A DNA stretch of 64,000 bases from Tissierellia bacterium (lineage in GTDB: Bacteria > Bacillota > Clostridia > Tissierellales > Peptoniphilaceae). The DNA lies in NCBI GenBank assembly GCA_030535395.1, contig JAUNLK010000003.1:62001-126000 (forward strand), read 5' to 3'. The first letter of the stretch is position 1, and every line of letters begins with the position of its first letter. The position numbers and the translations under genes are program-made. Below the pieces are notes generated by a model. That model saw only the letters and a list, made by a program, of their open reading frames with translations. It was not told the DNA's origin and searched no databases. This document shows, piece after piece, positions 18,442 to 26,707 of the stretch.

Positions 18442-19107
18442 CTACTGCTCCTTCTTTCTCGCCAAAATGAGGCTCATATAGCTCTTTCTTGCCACAATTT
18501 CATCTCGGTTTTTGCTGATGAACTCACTGGGATGGCCCACCCGCTCCAGATACACATAGTCGTAGCCCTCGGCCTCCAGGCGGTCCAGGATGTCCTCGGG
18601 ATTTTTGGTCTTCAAAATGGCCAAGCTGTCCGCTGTGAGGGCCCGCTCCGGCTCCAGGCCGTCCATGAGGGTGAACTCCTCGTCCTTCCGGACCAGGTCC
18701 CAGCGGGCGGCATTGGCGGCTGCCACAAAGGAGGGAATGCCGGGAATCATTTCCACGGTCAGATCCCCCTCCATTTTTCCCAGCATATTGAGGAGGGTGG
18801 AGTAAATGCTCCCGTCTCCAATGGTGATGAAGACCCCCACCTCCTGGTCTTTCAAAGTGTCGCTGATGGTGTTCCGGGCCAGTTCATAGGTCTGTTCATT
18901 GGAGGCCCCCATGGGAAAATCCAAGTAGACAATTTTTTCCTCCAGCTCCTCCCGGTTAAAGACCTCCAGGACCGTGTCCAGGGCCATGGTCTTCTTGCCA
19001 TTTCTGGGGACAAAGAGGTGGTGGCAGTTTTCAATGGCCCGGAGGGCCCCCAGGGTCAGAAGTTCCCCGGGTCCGGGTCCGGTGCCAATGCCAATGAGTT
19101 TTTTCAT
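18442..19107 (-). CDS. cbiL: Cobalt-factor II / precorrin-2 C20-methyltransferase
   Basis: A 221-residue methylase: KLIGIGTGPGPGELLTLGAL, VFITIGDGSIYSTLLNML and EMIPGIPSFVAAANAA match CbiL/CobI. This is the first methylation after cobalt insertion. It overlaps cbiK by 4 bases and lies second in the riboswitch-controlled transcript. Confidence 0.94.
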   Translation of the reverse strand: MKKLIGIGTGPGPGELLTLGALRAIENCHHLFVPRNGKKTMALDTVLEVFNREELEEKIVYLDFPMGASNEQTYELARNTISDTLKDQEVGVFITIGDGSIYSTLLNMLGKMEGDLTVEMIPGIPSFVAAANAARWDLVRKDEEFTLMDGLEPERALTADSLAILKTKNPEDILDRLEAEGYDYVYLERVGHPSEFISKNRDEIVARKSYMSLILARKKEQ

Positions 19108-19859
19108 AGATATTCCCCCTCGGGCACCTGGCCCGCCATCAGTGCTTTGGTCTTGTCCAAAAAGTGCTTCGCCACAAAATCATAGTCCCCCAGTCCCTTT
19201 AAAATGGGCTGAGTCTTGTATCCCTCCCGGGAGAGAATCCCCGCCAGAGAATCGGGGTCCTGGGAGGCCATGTCATTTTTGGCGTGGTCCCCCGCCACCA
19301 GCATCAGGGGCTGGAGGTAGATCTCCTTGGGATTGAGCCTGCGAATGTTCTCCATTTGGTTTTCAATGCCCAGGGCCCCCTCGGCGGTGACCACCAGGAC
19401 CCTCTCGGGACAGAGCTCGTCCAAATCGAAGTAGATCTGATCGTTTTTGTGGCTGCTGCCGTGGCCAAAGAAGATCATCATCCCATCGTCCAAGTCTGGG
19501 AAGGGAAATTCCGCCACAAAGCGCTTTAAATCCTCCCTTCCCGCAAAGAGGGGCGGCCCCACCGGCACCGGCAGGGAGAGGAGCTTCTCGTATTCGAAGC
19601 CGGGAATCAGGTGGAGGGACTGGACGAAGATCTCCCCCAGTTCCATCCCCATGTCCTGGAGGTGGGCCACGGCCTCCTCTTCACTGTAGATGTAGAGGCC
19701 CCGCTCCTTGAGGGACTTCATAATCATCCGGGATGTAAAGGCCCGGAGGACATAGGCCCCCGTCTCTGCACTGATATAGCGTTCAATATTTCCAATGGCC
19801 GCCCGACGGGTGTCGCCGTGGGTGGTTCCAAAACTGGCCAGTACTAGTCCTTTTTGCAC
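19104..19859 (-). CDS. cbiK: Sirohydrochlorin cobaltochelatase
   Basis: A 251-residue chelatase of the CbiK type: GLVLASFGTTHGDTRR at the N-terminus, IFFGHGSSHKNDQIYFDL with the metal-binding histidine, and LQPLMLVAGDHAKNDMA with the second. It inserts Co2+ into sirohydrochlorin and so commits the tetrapyrrole to B12. The GTG at 19859 is chosen because TTTGGAGGT lies just upstream (spacing is short) and family similarity begins there; a longer open frame runs back into the riboswitch and is not real. No signal peptide is present, so it is the cytoplasmic form. Confidence 0.93.
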   Translation of the reverse strand: MQKGLVLASFGTTHGDTRRAAIGNIERYISAETGAYVLRAFTSRMIMKSLKERGLYIYSEEEAVAHLQDMGMELGEIFVQSLHLIPGFEYEKLLSLPVPVGPPLFAGREDLKRFVAEFPFPDLDDGMMIFFGHGSSHKNDQIYFDLDELCPERVLVVTAEGALGIENQMENIRRLNPKEIYLQPLMLVAGDHAKNDMASQDPDSLAGILSREGYKTQPILKGLGDYDFVAKHFLDKTKALMAGQVPEGEYL

Positions 19860-19872
19860 AATACCTCCAAAA

Positions 19873-19900
19873 TAAAAAAAACCTAACACTTCGCTAGGTA
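19873..19900 (-). terminator. Intrinsic terminator of the cobalamin riboswitch
   Basis: On the minus strand, ACCTAGCGAAGTGTTAGGT folds into a hairpin followed by TTTTTTTT, then the cbiK ribosome binding site. This makes it the likely off-switch when B12 is bound. Confidence 0.85.
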
Positions 19901-19904
19901 CTCT

Positions 19905-20070
19905 GGGCTGAATAGCTCTTCCCACCGAAGAATGCAACGCAGCTAAACAGGTCTCCTGACTCGCACCTTTCCAGTACACGCCTTCCCCGGAAAGGACCGA
20001 GTGGCATCCGTGCACCGACATGCTTACAGTAGCGGGGGCTGTATTAGAATTTCACTAATTTCCCTTGATT
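19905..20070 (-). promoter_or_regulatory. Cobalamin (B12) riboswitch
   Basis: Minus-strand RNA carries the conserved CAGCCCCCGCTACTGT, GATGCCACT (B12 box region), GGGGAAGGC and CGAGTCAGGAGACCTG in the standard order and spacing. It begins immediately after the cbiB stop codon (20074) and is followed by a terminator and the cbiK start. It should repress the 16-gene segment cbiK to cobC when adenosylcobalamin or a related corrinoid is plentiful. cbiB lies upstream of it and escapes this control. Confidence 0.96.
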
Positions 20071-20073
20071 TAG

Positions 20074-21027
20074 CTAAACATAAATGAAATTGAATAGAAG
20101 CTGTGCCAGAATGACCCCCAAAGAGCTCACCCGCCACAGTATTTGATTTGTCCTTTTAATGTCCTCAGGCTCAATCTTTCGAATGTCGTCCCCAATGGTG
20201 GGCTTCTCCACGAATTTTCCAAAGTAGAAGTGGCCTCCCCCCAGTTGAATCCCCAAAATGCCGGCCAACGCCGACTCGGGAAATCCACTATTGGGAGAGA
20301 GATGGGCCCGGGCATCCCGCCTTAAAATCCTCAGGCCCTCCCCCCAACTGCCCGGGGAGAGGAGGACCATGAGAAGCCCGGTGAGGCGGGCCGGGATGAA
20401 ATTGGCCACATCGTCCACAATGGCCGCGGCCCTGCCCAGATCCACATACTTGTCATTGCGATAGGCAATCATGGAATCCATGGTGTTGATCATCTTGTAG
20501 GCCCAGCCCCCCGCCGGCCCCAGGAGGGCCAAGTACAGGAGGGGGGCAATGATGCCGTCTGAAGTGTTTTCCGCCACCGTTTCCACCGTGGCCCTAAGGA
20601 TCTCCTCCCGGGAGAGCTCGCGGGTGTCCCTGCCCACAATATAGGAGAGGCGGTGGCGCCCCGCCTCCAGGGACTCCTCCAGGGCCCTGGCCACTTTGTC
20701 CGCCTCCTCCACGAGAGTTTTGGCACTCAGTGAGGTCCAGGCCACATAGATGGAAAAGATGAGGCCCAGAACCGGAGGCAGGAGGGCGAGGATCAGTGCC
20801 GGGACAGCAAAGGCCACCGCCACATTGAAAATGACCATGGCAAGGCCCCACGCCCGGAGGCCCCTTGGGCTTTTGATCCTACTTCGCCCAAGTTTTTCCT
20901 CCCAGTGAATGAGCTTTCCCATGACCTCCACGGGGTGAACGAGGCCCCTGGGATCTCCAAAAATCAGATCCAGGAGGGCGGAAATCAAAAAAAATATGCC
21001 AAAGAGGATGGACAGGTTCGTTTTCAC
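20074..21027 (-). CDS. cbiB: Adenosylcobinamide-phosphate synthase
   Basis: A 317-residue membrane protein of the CbiB family: LLDLIFGDPRGLVHPVEVMG at the N-terminus, YIVGRDTRELSREEILRATVE, VAENTSDGIIAPLLY, and MIAYRNDKYVDLGRAAAIVDD. It attaches aminopropanol (or its phosphate, made by CobD) to cobyric acid. Several hydrophobic segments are visible. The GTG at 21027 follows GGGGGGAGG. It is upstream of the riboswitch and without its own terminator, so read-through into the riboswitch is possible. Confidence 0.94.
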   Translation of the reverse strand: MKTNLSILFGIFFLISALLDLIFGDPRGLVHPVEVMGKLIHWEEKLGRSRIKSPRGLRAWGLAMVIFNVAVAFAVPALILALLPPVLGLIFSIYVAWTSLSAKTLVEEADKVARALEESLEAGRHRLSYIVGRDTRELSREEILRATVETVAENTSDGIIAPLLYLALLGPAGGWAYKMINTMDSMIAYRNDKYVDLGRAAAIVDDVANFIPARLTGLLMVLLSPGSWGEGLRILRRDARAHLSPNSGFPESALAGILGIQLGGGHFYFGKFVEKPTIGDDIRKIEPEDIKRTNQILWRVSSLGVILAQLLFNFIYV

Positions 21028-21158
21028 GGACCTCCCCCCTTTCCACAATTTTCAGTTTATCAGAAGGCAAAGAAGGAGGCAATGAGGGAATTTAGACCCC
21101 AAAAAAATTCGAGTAAAAAATAAAAGAAAAAGGAAAACATTGCCACGCGGTTTTTCTT

Positions 21159-21187
21159 TTGTTTCCCACTCCAATAAAGTGTATACT
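21159..21187 (+). promoter_or_regulatory. Probable promoter of pyruvate carboxylase
   Basis: TTGTTT (21159-21164) and TATACT (21182-21187) are separated by 17 bases; the start codon is 37 bases further on, after AATAGGAGGG. Confidence 0.6.
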
Positions 21188-21223
21188 TTAAGGAACGAAA
21201 GCATGTATTAATAGGAGGGAATT

Positions 21224-24200
21224 ATGGAATTCAAGAAATTCAAAAGGATTCTCGTTGCCAACCGCGGCGAGATTGCCATTCGTATTTTCCGGGCTTGCCG
21301 GGAACTGGGCATTCGCTCCGTTGCCATCTACGCTCAGGAGGACAGCCTGTCACTCTTCCGTACCAAGGCCGATGAGTCCTATCTCATTGGAAAGGATAAA
21401 TCTCCAGTAGATGCCTATTTAAATATCGATGAAATTATCCAATTGGCCCTCAACAAGGGAGTGGATGCCATCCACCCCGGTTACGGATTTTTAGCCGAAA
21501 ATCCCGAATTTGCCCGGCGCTGTGAGGAGGCTGGCATTGCCTTTATTGGCCCCACGGCCCCCACGATGGAGGCCCTGGGGGACAAGATTCAGTCCAAAAT
21601 CGTCGCCAATCAGGCGGGGGTGGCCACCATTCCCGGGGTGGAAAAGCCCATTCAAACGGACAAGGAGGCCCTGGCCTTTGCCGAGGAGGCCGGTTATCCC
21701 GTCATGATCAAGGCCGCTGCCGGCGGTGGCGGACGGGGCATGCGGGTGGTTCACGATGCCAAGAATCTCATCACCGAGTTCCACTCCGCCAAAAATGAGG
21801 CGAAAAAGGCCTTTGGCAATGACTCCATGTTCATCGAGAAGTACTTAGAGAACCCCAAGCACATTGAAGTGCAAGTTTTGGGCGACCTCTACGGCAATGT
21901 GGTCCACCTCCACGAGCGGGACTGCTCCATTCAAAGGCGCCACCAAAAGGTCATTGAGTTCACCCCCGCTTTCTCCGTGCCCCAAGAGGTCCGGGATGCC
22001 ATCTGTGAGGACGCCCTGAAAATCACCAAGAGCCTCAACTACCGCTCCGCCGGTACCGTGGAATTTTTGGTGGACAAGGACCTCAATCACTACTTCATCG
22101 AGGTAAACCCCAGAATCCAAGTGGAGCACACCGTCACCGAGATGGTCACCGGGGTGGACATCGTCCAGGCCCAGATTCAAATTGCCCAGGGCTATCCCCT
22201 CTCCCACGAGAACATCAATATTCCCAGCCAGGAGAGCGTACAGGTTCGGGGCTTCTCCATTCAGTGCCGGGTGACCACCGAGGATCCTTTGAACAACTTC
22301 GCCCCTGACACCGGGCAGATCACCCTCTACCGCTCCTCGGCGGGCTTTGGGGTGCGCCTGGACGGCGGCAATGCCTACCAAGGGGCCATCATCAGTCCCT
22401 ACTACGACTCCCTCCTGGTAAAGGTCATCACCAATGGCAGAACCTGGACCGACACCGTGCAAAAGTCCATCCGGGCCCTGAGAGAAATTGTGGTGGGCGG
22501 CGTAAAGACCAATATCGGCTTCCTCCTCAATGTCCTAAACTCTGAGGAGTTCCGCAATGGTACCTGTGACACGGGCTTTATTGCTGCTCACCCCGAGCTC
22601 TTTGATATCACCGCCAAGAGCGACGAAGAGCTGAGAATTATGGAGTACATTGGCAATATCGTCGTCAATGAGCCCCATCTGAAAAAGTCCTTCGACGTCC
22701 CCCAAGTTCCCGCCCTGGACCCCGCCCCTGAAAAGGGCACCAAGCAGATCTTCGACGAGCTGGGACCAGAGAAGTTCAGTGAGTGGATCCTCAAAGAGCA
22801 GGGCCTCCTCCTCACCGACACCTCCATGCGGGACGCCCACCAGTCCCTCATTGCCACCCGGGTGCGGACCCTGGATCTGTTGAAGATTGCCAAGGCCTAC
22901 AACAACAATATGAGCAATCTCTTCTCCATGGAAATGTGGGGCGGCGCCACCTTCGATGTGGCCTATCGCTTCCTCCACGAGGACCCCTGGGAGCGGCTGC
23001 GCCTCCTCCGTGAAGCCATGCCCAATCTCCTCATGCAAATGCTGGTACGGGGCAACAACACCGTGGGCTACAAGAACTATCCCGACAATGTGGTGAAGAA
23101 ATTCATCAAGGAATCGGCGGAAGAGGGCATCGATGTCTTCCGAATCTTCGACTCCCTCAACTGGCTGGAGAGCATGCGCCTGGCCATTGATGAGACCCGA
23201 AACGCCGGGAAAATCGCCGAGGCCGCCATGTGCTACACCGGGGACATTCTGGATGAAAGCCGGGACAAGTACTCCCTCCAGTACTATGTAAATCTGGGGA
23301 AAGAGCTGGAAAAGGCCGGGGCCAATATCCTGGGCATCAAGGACATGAGTGGCCTGCTGAAGCCCTATGCCGCCAAGAAGCTCATCACCGCCCTGAAAAA
23401 CGAGGTCTCCATCCCCATTCACCTCCACACCCACGACACCACGGGCAATGGCGTGGCCACCATCCTCATGGCCGCCCAGTCCGGCGTGGACATTGCCGAT
23501 ACCGCCGTCAACTCCATGAGTGGCCTCACCTCCCAGCCCGCCCTCAACTCCGTAGTGGCGGCGCTGGAAAACACCAATCGCCAGACGGGCATCGACCTGG
23601 ACAAGGCCGACGGCATCAGCAACTACTGGTCCGCCGTTCGCCCCGTCTATGCCCAGTTTGAATCCGATCTCAAGAGCGGTACCACGGAGATCTACAAGTA
23701 CGAGATCCCCGGCGGTCAGTACTCCAACCTGAAGCCCCAAGTGGAATCCTTTGGTCTAGGCAGCAAATTCCAGGAAGTGAAGGAGATGTACCGGAAGGTA
23801 AATGCCATGGTGGGCGACATCATCAAGGTGACTCCCTCCTCCAAGATGGTGGGAGACCTGTCCATCTTCATGGTGCAGAACAATCTCACTCCCGAAAACA
23901 TCTACGAAAAGGGCGCCAATTTGGACTATCCCGACAGTGTGGTCACCTACTTCAAGGGCATGATGGGACAGCCCTATGGTGGCTTCCCCGAAGAGCTCCA
24001 GAAAATCGTCCTCAAGGATGAAAAGCCCATTACCGTCCGCCCCGGCCTCCTCTTGGAAGACGAGGACTTTGAAGGGGACAGGGAGTTCCTCCAGTCCATT
24101 ATGAACCGGGAAGTGACGGAGCTGGATGTCACCTCCTATGCCCTCTACCCCAAGGTCTTTGAAGAGTACGCCCGAAACGGCGCCAAGTACCACAATCTCT

Positions 24201-24667
24201 GGCGCATGGGCTCCGATGTCTTCTTCCACGGCCTCCAAGAGGGGGAGACCGCCGAAATCTCCCTGGACGAAGGGAAGACCATGATCGTGACTTTGGTGGA
24301 AGTGGGTCGCCTCAAAGAGGACGGCATGCGGGAACTCACCTTTGAAATCAATGGCTCCCGCCGCCGCGTCCTGGTGGAAGACAAGACCAAGCCCATCTTC
24401 AGCAAAGATGCCGGCATGAGCGTCCGCCTGGCCGATCCCAACAATCCCAACGAAGTTCCCTCCTCCATCCCCGGAACGGTCATCAAGACCTACAAACAGG
24501 CCGGAGATACCGTAGAGGAATCCGAACCCATCTTGGTAGTGGAAGCCATGAAAATGGAGACCAATATCATCGCACCCAAGAAGGGCGTCTTGGAAGAAAT
24601 CTACGTCAAAGAGGGCGACAGCGTAGAGAGCGGCCAACTGGTGGTTCTGCTGAAATCCGAAGAGTAA
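21224..24667 (+). CDS. pyc: Pyruvate carboxylase
   Basis: A 1147-residue single-chain enzyme of normal length. Domain order: biotin carboxylase (about 1-450, RILVANRGEIAIRIFRACR, glycine-rich AAAGGGGRGMR, FIEVNPRIQVEHTVTE); carboxyltransferase (about 520-800, LLTDTSMRDAHQSLIATRVR, GGATFDVAYRFL, HTHDTTGNG); an allosteric/linker region; and a biotinyl carrier domain at the end with VEAMKMETN. It converts pyruvate, bicarbonate and ATP into oxaloacetate for biosynthesis and reductive fermentation. It is monocistronic with its own promoter and terminator. PFOR encoded at 36152-39703 competes for the same substrate. Confidence 0.98.
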   Translation: MEFKKFKRILVANRGEIAIRIFRACRELGIRSVAIYAQEDSLSLFRTKADESYLIGKDKSPVDAYLNIDEIIQLALNKGVDAIHPGYGFLAENPEFARRCEEAGIAFIGPTAPTMEALGDKIQSKIVANQAGVATIPGVEKPIQTDKEALAFAEEAGYPVMIKAAAGGGGRGMRVVHDAKNLITEFHSAKNEAKKAFGNDSMFIEKYLENPKHIEVQVLGDLYGNVVHLHERDCSIQRRHQKVIEFTPAFSVPQEVRDAICEDALKITKSLNYRSAGTVEFLVDKDLNHYFIEVNPRIQVEHTVTEMVTGVDIVQAQIQIAQGYPLSHENINIPSQESVQVRGFSIQCRVTTEDPLNNFAPDTGQITLYRSSAGFGVRLDGGNAYQGAIISPYYDSLLVKVITNGRTWTDTVQKSIRALREIVVGGVKTNIGFLLNVLNSEEFRNGTCDTGFIAAHPELFDITAKSDEELRIMEYIGNIVVNEPHLKKSFDVPQVPALDPAPEKGTKQIFDELGPEKFSEWILKEQGLLLTDTSMRDAHQSLIATRVRTLDLLKIAKAYNNNMSNLFSMEMWGGATFDVAYRFLHEDPWERLRLLREAMPNLLMQMLVRGNNTVGYKNYPDNVVKKFIKESAEEGIDVFRIFDSLNWLESMRLAIDETRNAGKIAEAAMCYTGDILDESRDKYSLQYYVNLGKELEKAGANILGIKDMSGLLKPYAAKKLITALKNEVSIPIHLHTHDTTGNGVATILMAAQSGVDIADTAVNSMSGLTSQPALNSVVAALENTNRQTGIDLDKADGISNYWSAVRPVYAQFESDLKSGTTEIYKYEIPGGQYSNLKPQVESFGLGSKFQEVKEMYRKVNAMVGDIIKVTPSSKMVGDLSIFMVQNNLTPENIYEKGANLDYPDSVVTYFKGMMGQPYGGFPEELQKIVLKDEKPITVRPGLLLEDEDFEGDREFLQSIMNREVTELDVTSYALYPKVFEEYARNGAKYHNLWRMGSDVFFHGLQEGETAEISLDEGKTMIVTLVEVGRLKEDGMRELTFEINGSRRRVLVEDKTKPIFSKDAGMSVRLADPNNPNEVPSSIPGTVIKTYKQAGDTVEESEPILVVEAMKMETNIIAPKKGVLEEIYVKEGDSVESGQLVVLLKSEE

Positions 24668-24670
24668 ATC

Positions 24671-24703
24671 AAAAAACATGGAGGTCTCCCTCCATGTTTT
24701 TTT
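24671..24703 (+). terminator. Terminator after pyc
   Basis: AAACATGGAGG and CCTCCATGTTT form a strong stem around a 4-nt loop, followed by TTTTTT; it begins 4 bases after the stop codon. Confidence 0.93.
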
Positions 24704-24735
24704 CTTGCCCGGAAGTTTGTCACCTCCCCATCCCC

Positions 24736-24805
24736 CGTACGCGGCGAAATCAAGAAATATGGACGAAAGCCCGGCAGCTCCCCGTCCCGCGTACGCGGCG
24801 AAATC
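24736..24805. repeat. Two 16-bp direct repeats in a non-coding stretch
   Basis: CGTACGCGGCGAAATC occurs at 24736-24751 and again at 24790-24805, a spacing of exactly 54 bases; similarity extends upstream (CTCCCC-TCCC). The stretch 24704-24940 has no gene I can support. An open frame across it has no family resemblance and an arginine/proline-rich composition. Confidence 0.6.
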
Positions 24806-24969
24806 CCCTGGCCCTCCCCATCGACCTTCCCTTTGAAAATCCCATGGAGAGCAGCCCCATCCAGACTTTTTTAAGGACGAGGGCCACGGGGCCAATAGGT
24901 CACTTTGGGGAGCTCTCCACTCCCCGGCTGAGGGGATGCAAGCAAAAATGCCTCAGCAAAGTGAAACAT

Positions 24970-25002
24970 ACCCCCTTTACTGGATACACCAGTAGAGGGG
25001 GT
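24970..25002 (+). repeat. 33-nt hairpin repeat, copy B
   Basis: ACCCCCTTTACTGG, loop ATACA, CCAGTAGAGGGGGT. It is the same element as at 5900-5932 in the opposite orientation. It is located directly upstream of the IS3 OrfA remnant, where it could block read-in transcription. Confidence 0.65.
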
Positions 25003-25009
25003 ATTTGCG

Positions 25010-25216
25010 TTGAAATATAACTTTGAGTTTAAAATGGAAGGTGTTCGCTTGTACCGCGAAGGTAAGTTGCCGGAGACTCCTGCAGGGATTACAAGACGTA
25101 GTTTTCGTCATACCAAAAGATTTTGGGACAAGCTCGAGGAGTTTCATGGGCCTAAAATTTTAAAGGAACCAACAAATTCAAGCCAAAACAAAATGGATGC
25201 CACCTACAAAGTATAG
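25010..25216 (+). pseudogene. IS3-family transposase OrfA, N-terminal remnant
   Basis: A 68-residue frame from a TTG at 25010: KYNFEFKMEGVRLYREGKLP, ETPAGITRRSFRHTKRFWDKL, then EFHGPKILKEPT. This closely resembles the helix-turn-helix N-terminus of OrfA proteins of Firmicute IS3 elements, which continue for another ~40-100 residues. It stops soon after with unrelated sequence, and no OrfB follows, so it is not functional. Confidence 0.75.
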
Positions 25217-25291
25217 CTTGGCATCCACTTGTCAGTAACTAAATCTCATGTCCAGTTTTTGAGGTCCACAGCAGTTTGCTGAGGCATTTTT

Positions 25292-26707
25292 CTATTGGGG
25301 ATTTGCTTTCGTGGCCACAAAGTAGAAGGTGCTCCCCTCCCCCTCCACGGAGTTCACCCCATAGGGGAAGCCGTGGAGCTCCAGGATGTTCTTACAAATG
25401 GACAGGCCCAGGCCGGTGCCCACATCGCTCCTCTTGTAGTTGGCGCTGGCCCGGTAGTAGCGCTCCCAAATGCCCTCCAAGTGCTCCTGGGAGATGCCTA
25501 TGCCGTAGTCCTGTACGGAGAGTGCCACCCCATCCTCCTCTTCGGTGATGTGTATGTCCAGTCGCTTTTGATTGTGGGAGTAGTTCACCCCATTGGAGAT
25601 GAAATTGTAGATGACCTGGCGAATTTTACTGGCATCGCAGATGGCCATGGGGCTCCCCTTCAGGTGAATGACAAATTCATAGCCCTCTTCCTCCAGGTGG
25701 GCGAAGCGGCTCAGAGTCTCCCGGGTGAGGGCCTCCAGGTCCACCTCCTCCAGCTCCAGGGCGCTGATCCCCGATTCCACCCGGGAGAGGTCCAAAAGGT
25801 CGTTGACAAAGCCCGTGAGATAGTCCGCCTCCTCCAGTATGGTCTGGATGTGGCGCTCCCTGAGCTCGGGCAGATCCCCGCTGATGTCCCGAATCATCTC
25901 CCCATAGCTCTTAATGAGGGTGAGGGGGGTCTTCAAGTCGTGACTCACATTGGCAATGAGGTCCTTTCTCAGCTCAATGGTCTTGGTGAGCTCCCCGGTG
26001 GCATAGTTCAGGGTCTGGGCCAGGTCGTGGACCTCGGTGTAGCCCCGGGTGTCAAAGGTGACATCGTAGTCCCCCCGGCCCAGCTGCCGGGCGGTCTTGG
26101 CCATATTGCTCAGGGGCTTGGCCAGGCGCCGGGAGAGGAAGTAGGAGAGGACAAAGGCCAATATCAGGGAGATAATGGAGATGATCACCAACTGATTTTT
26201 CAAAATTTCCACGGTGGAATCCACCGGGTCCAAAATGGAGGAGACGGAGAGGTAAAACTTGTGACCCGCCTCCTCCCCCAAGTAGGTGACATAGAGAATG
26301 GCGCTGTTTTCCGTGCCCTCATAGGGGGAGACATAGGTGAACTCCTTGGTGTTCTCCTGAGTGAGGGGGCGGAAGTAGCGCTCGAAGTCCCCCTTGTCCA
26401 CCATGGGCTGGAAGATGTAGTCCAGGGGGTTTAGGGGGAAGACCAGTATCCCCTCCTCATTGTAGACCTGCACCGAGGCGTTCTGGCGAAAGCTCTCCCT
26501 GAGGACCGTCCCCTCAAAATTGGGGGTGCCAAAGGAGGCGGAAACGGTGCGGCCGATCTCCTCGGTCTGACGGATTTTAATGGTCTGGTAAAAGGAATTG
26601 ATAAAGACAATTTGAAGGAGCCAGAGGAGCACCAAAATAAAGATGGCCATACCGGAAAAGTACAGCCAAAAACGCACCCCTATGCTCCTGCGGTCAATGA
26701 GTTTCAA
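25292..26707 (-). CDS. Two-component sensor histidine kinase
   Basis: A 471-residue membrane kinase. The first transmembrane segment is near 13-35, followed by an extracellular sensor of about 130 residues. The second transmembrane segment (IISIISLILAFVLSYFL) leads into HAMP (RRLAKPLSNMAKTARQLGRGDYD). The phosphoacceptor motif is IANVSHDLKTPLTLIKSYGE. The ATP-binding N and G boxes are YNFISNGVNYS, VQDYGIGI and GTGLGLSICKNILELHG. The gene overlaps its response regulator by 4 bases. Signal unknown. It lies at the end of the phosphate-regulon run, but the pair need not respond to phosphate; envelope stress is an alternative. Confidence 0.93.
   Translation of the reverse strand: MKLIDRRSIGVRFWLYFSGMAIFILVLLWLLQIVFINSFYQTIKIRQTEEIGRTVSASFGTPNFEGTVLRESFRQNASVQVYNEEGILVFPLNPLDYIFQPMVDKGDFERYFRPLTQENTKEFTYVSPYEGTENSAILYVTYLGEEAGHKFYLSVSSILDPVDSTVEILKNQLVIISIISLILAFVLSYFLSRRLAKPLSNMAKTARQLGRGDYDVTFDTRGYTEVHDLAQTLNYATGELTKTIELRKDLIANVSHDLKTPLTLIKSYGEMIRDISGDLPELRERHIQTILEEADYLTGFVNDLLDLSRVESGISALELEEVDLEALTRETLSRFAHLEEEGYEFVIHLKGSPMAICDASKIRQVIYNFISNGVNYSHNQKRLDIHITEEEDGVALSVQDYGIGISQEHLEGIWERYYRASANYKRSDVGTGLGLSICKNILELHGFPYGVNSVEGEGSTFYFVATKANPQ

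Larger units (their letters stand above)
24944..25291 (+). mobile_element. Decayed IS3-family insertion sequence
   Basis: The region is bounded by a perfect 17-bp inverted repeat: AAAAATGCCTCAGCAAA at 24944-24960 and its reverse complement at 25275-25291. Inside are the 33-nt hairpin repeat, the first part of an IS3-type OrfA, and TGTCCAGTTTTTGAGGTCCAC near the right end, which resembles IS3-type terminal sequence. The rest of orfA and all of orfB (the DDE transposase) are missing. No clear target-site duplication is seen. The inverted repeats may not be the true IS ends. Confidence 0.6.

Noticed and set aside
19860-20021. In-frame upstream extension of cbiK
   Set aside because: It runs through the B12 riboswitch and its terminator and has no family similarity; a GTG with GGAGGT at 19859 is the better start.
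24694-25020. Open frame of 108 codons on the plus strand after pyc
   Set aside because: It begins inside the pyc terminator, has no ribosome binding site, an Arg/Pro-rich composition and crosses the direct repeats and the hairpin element.
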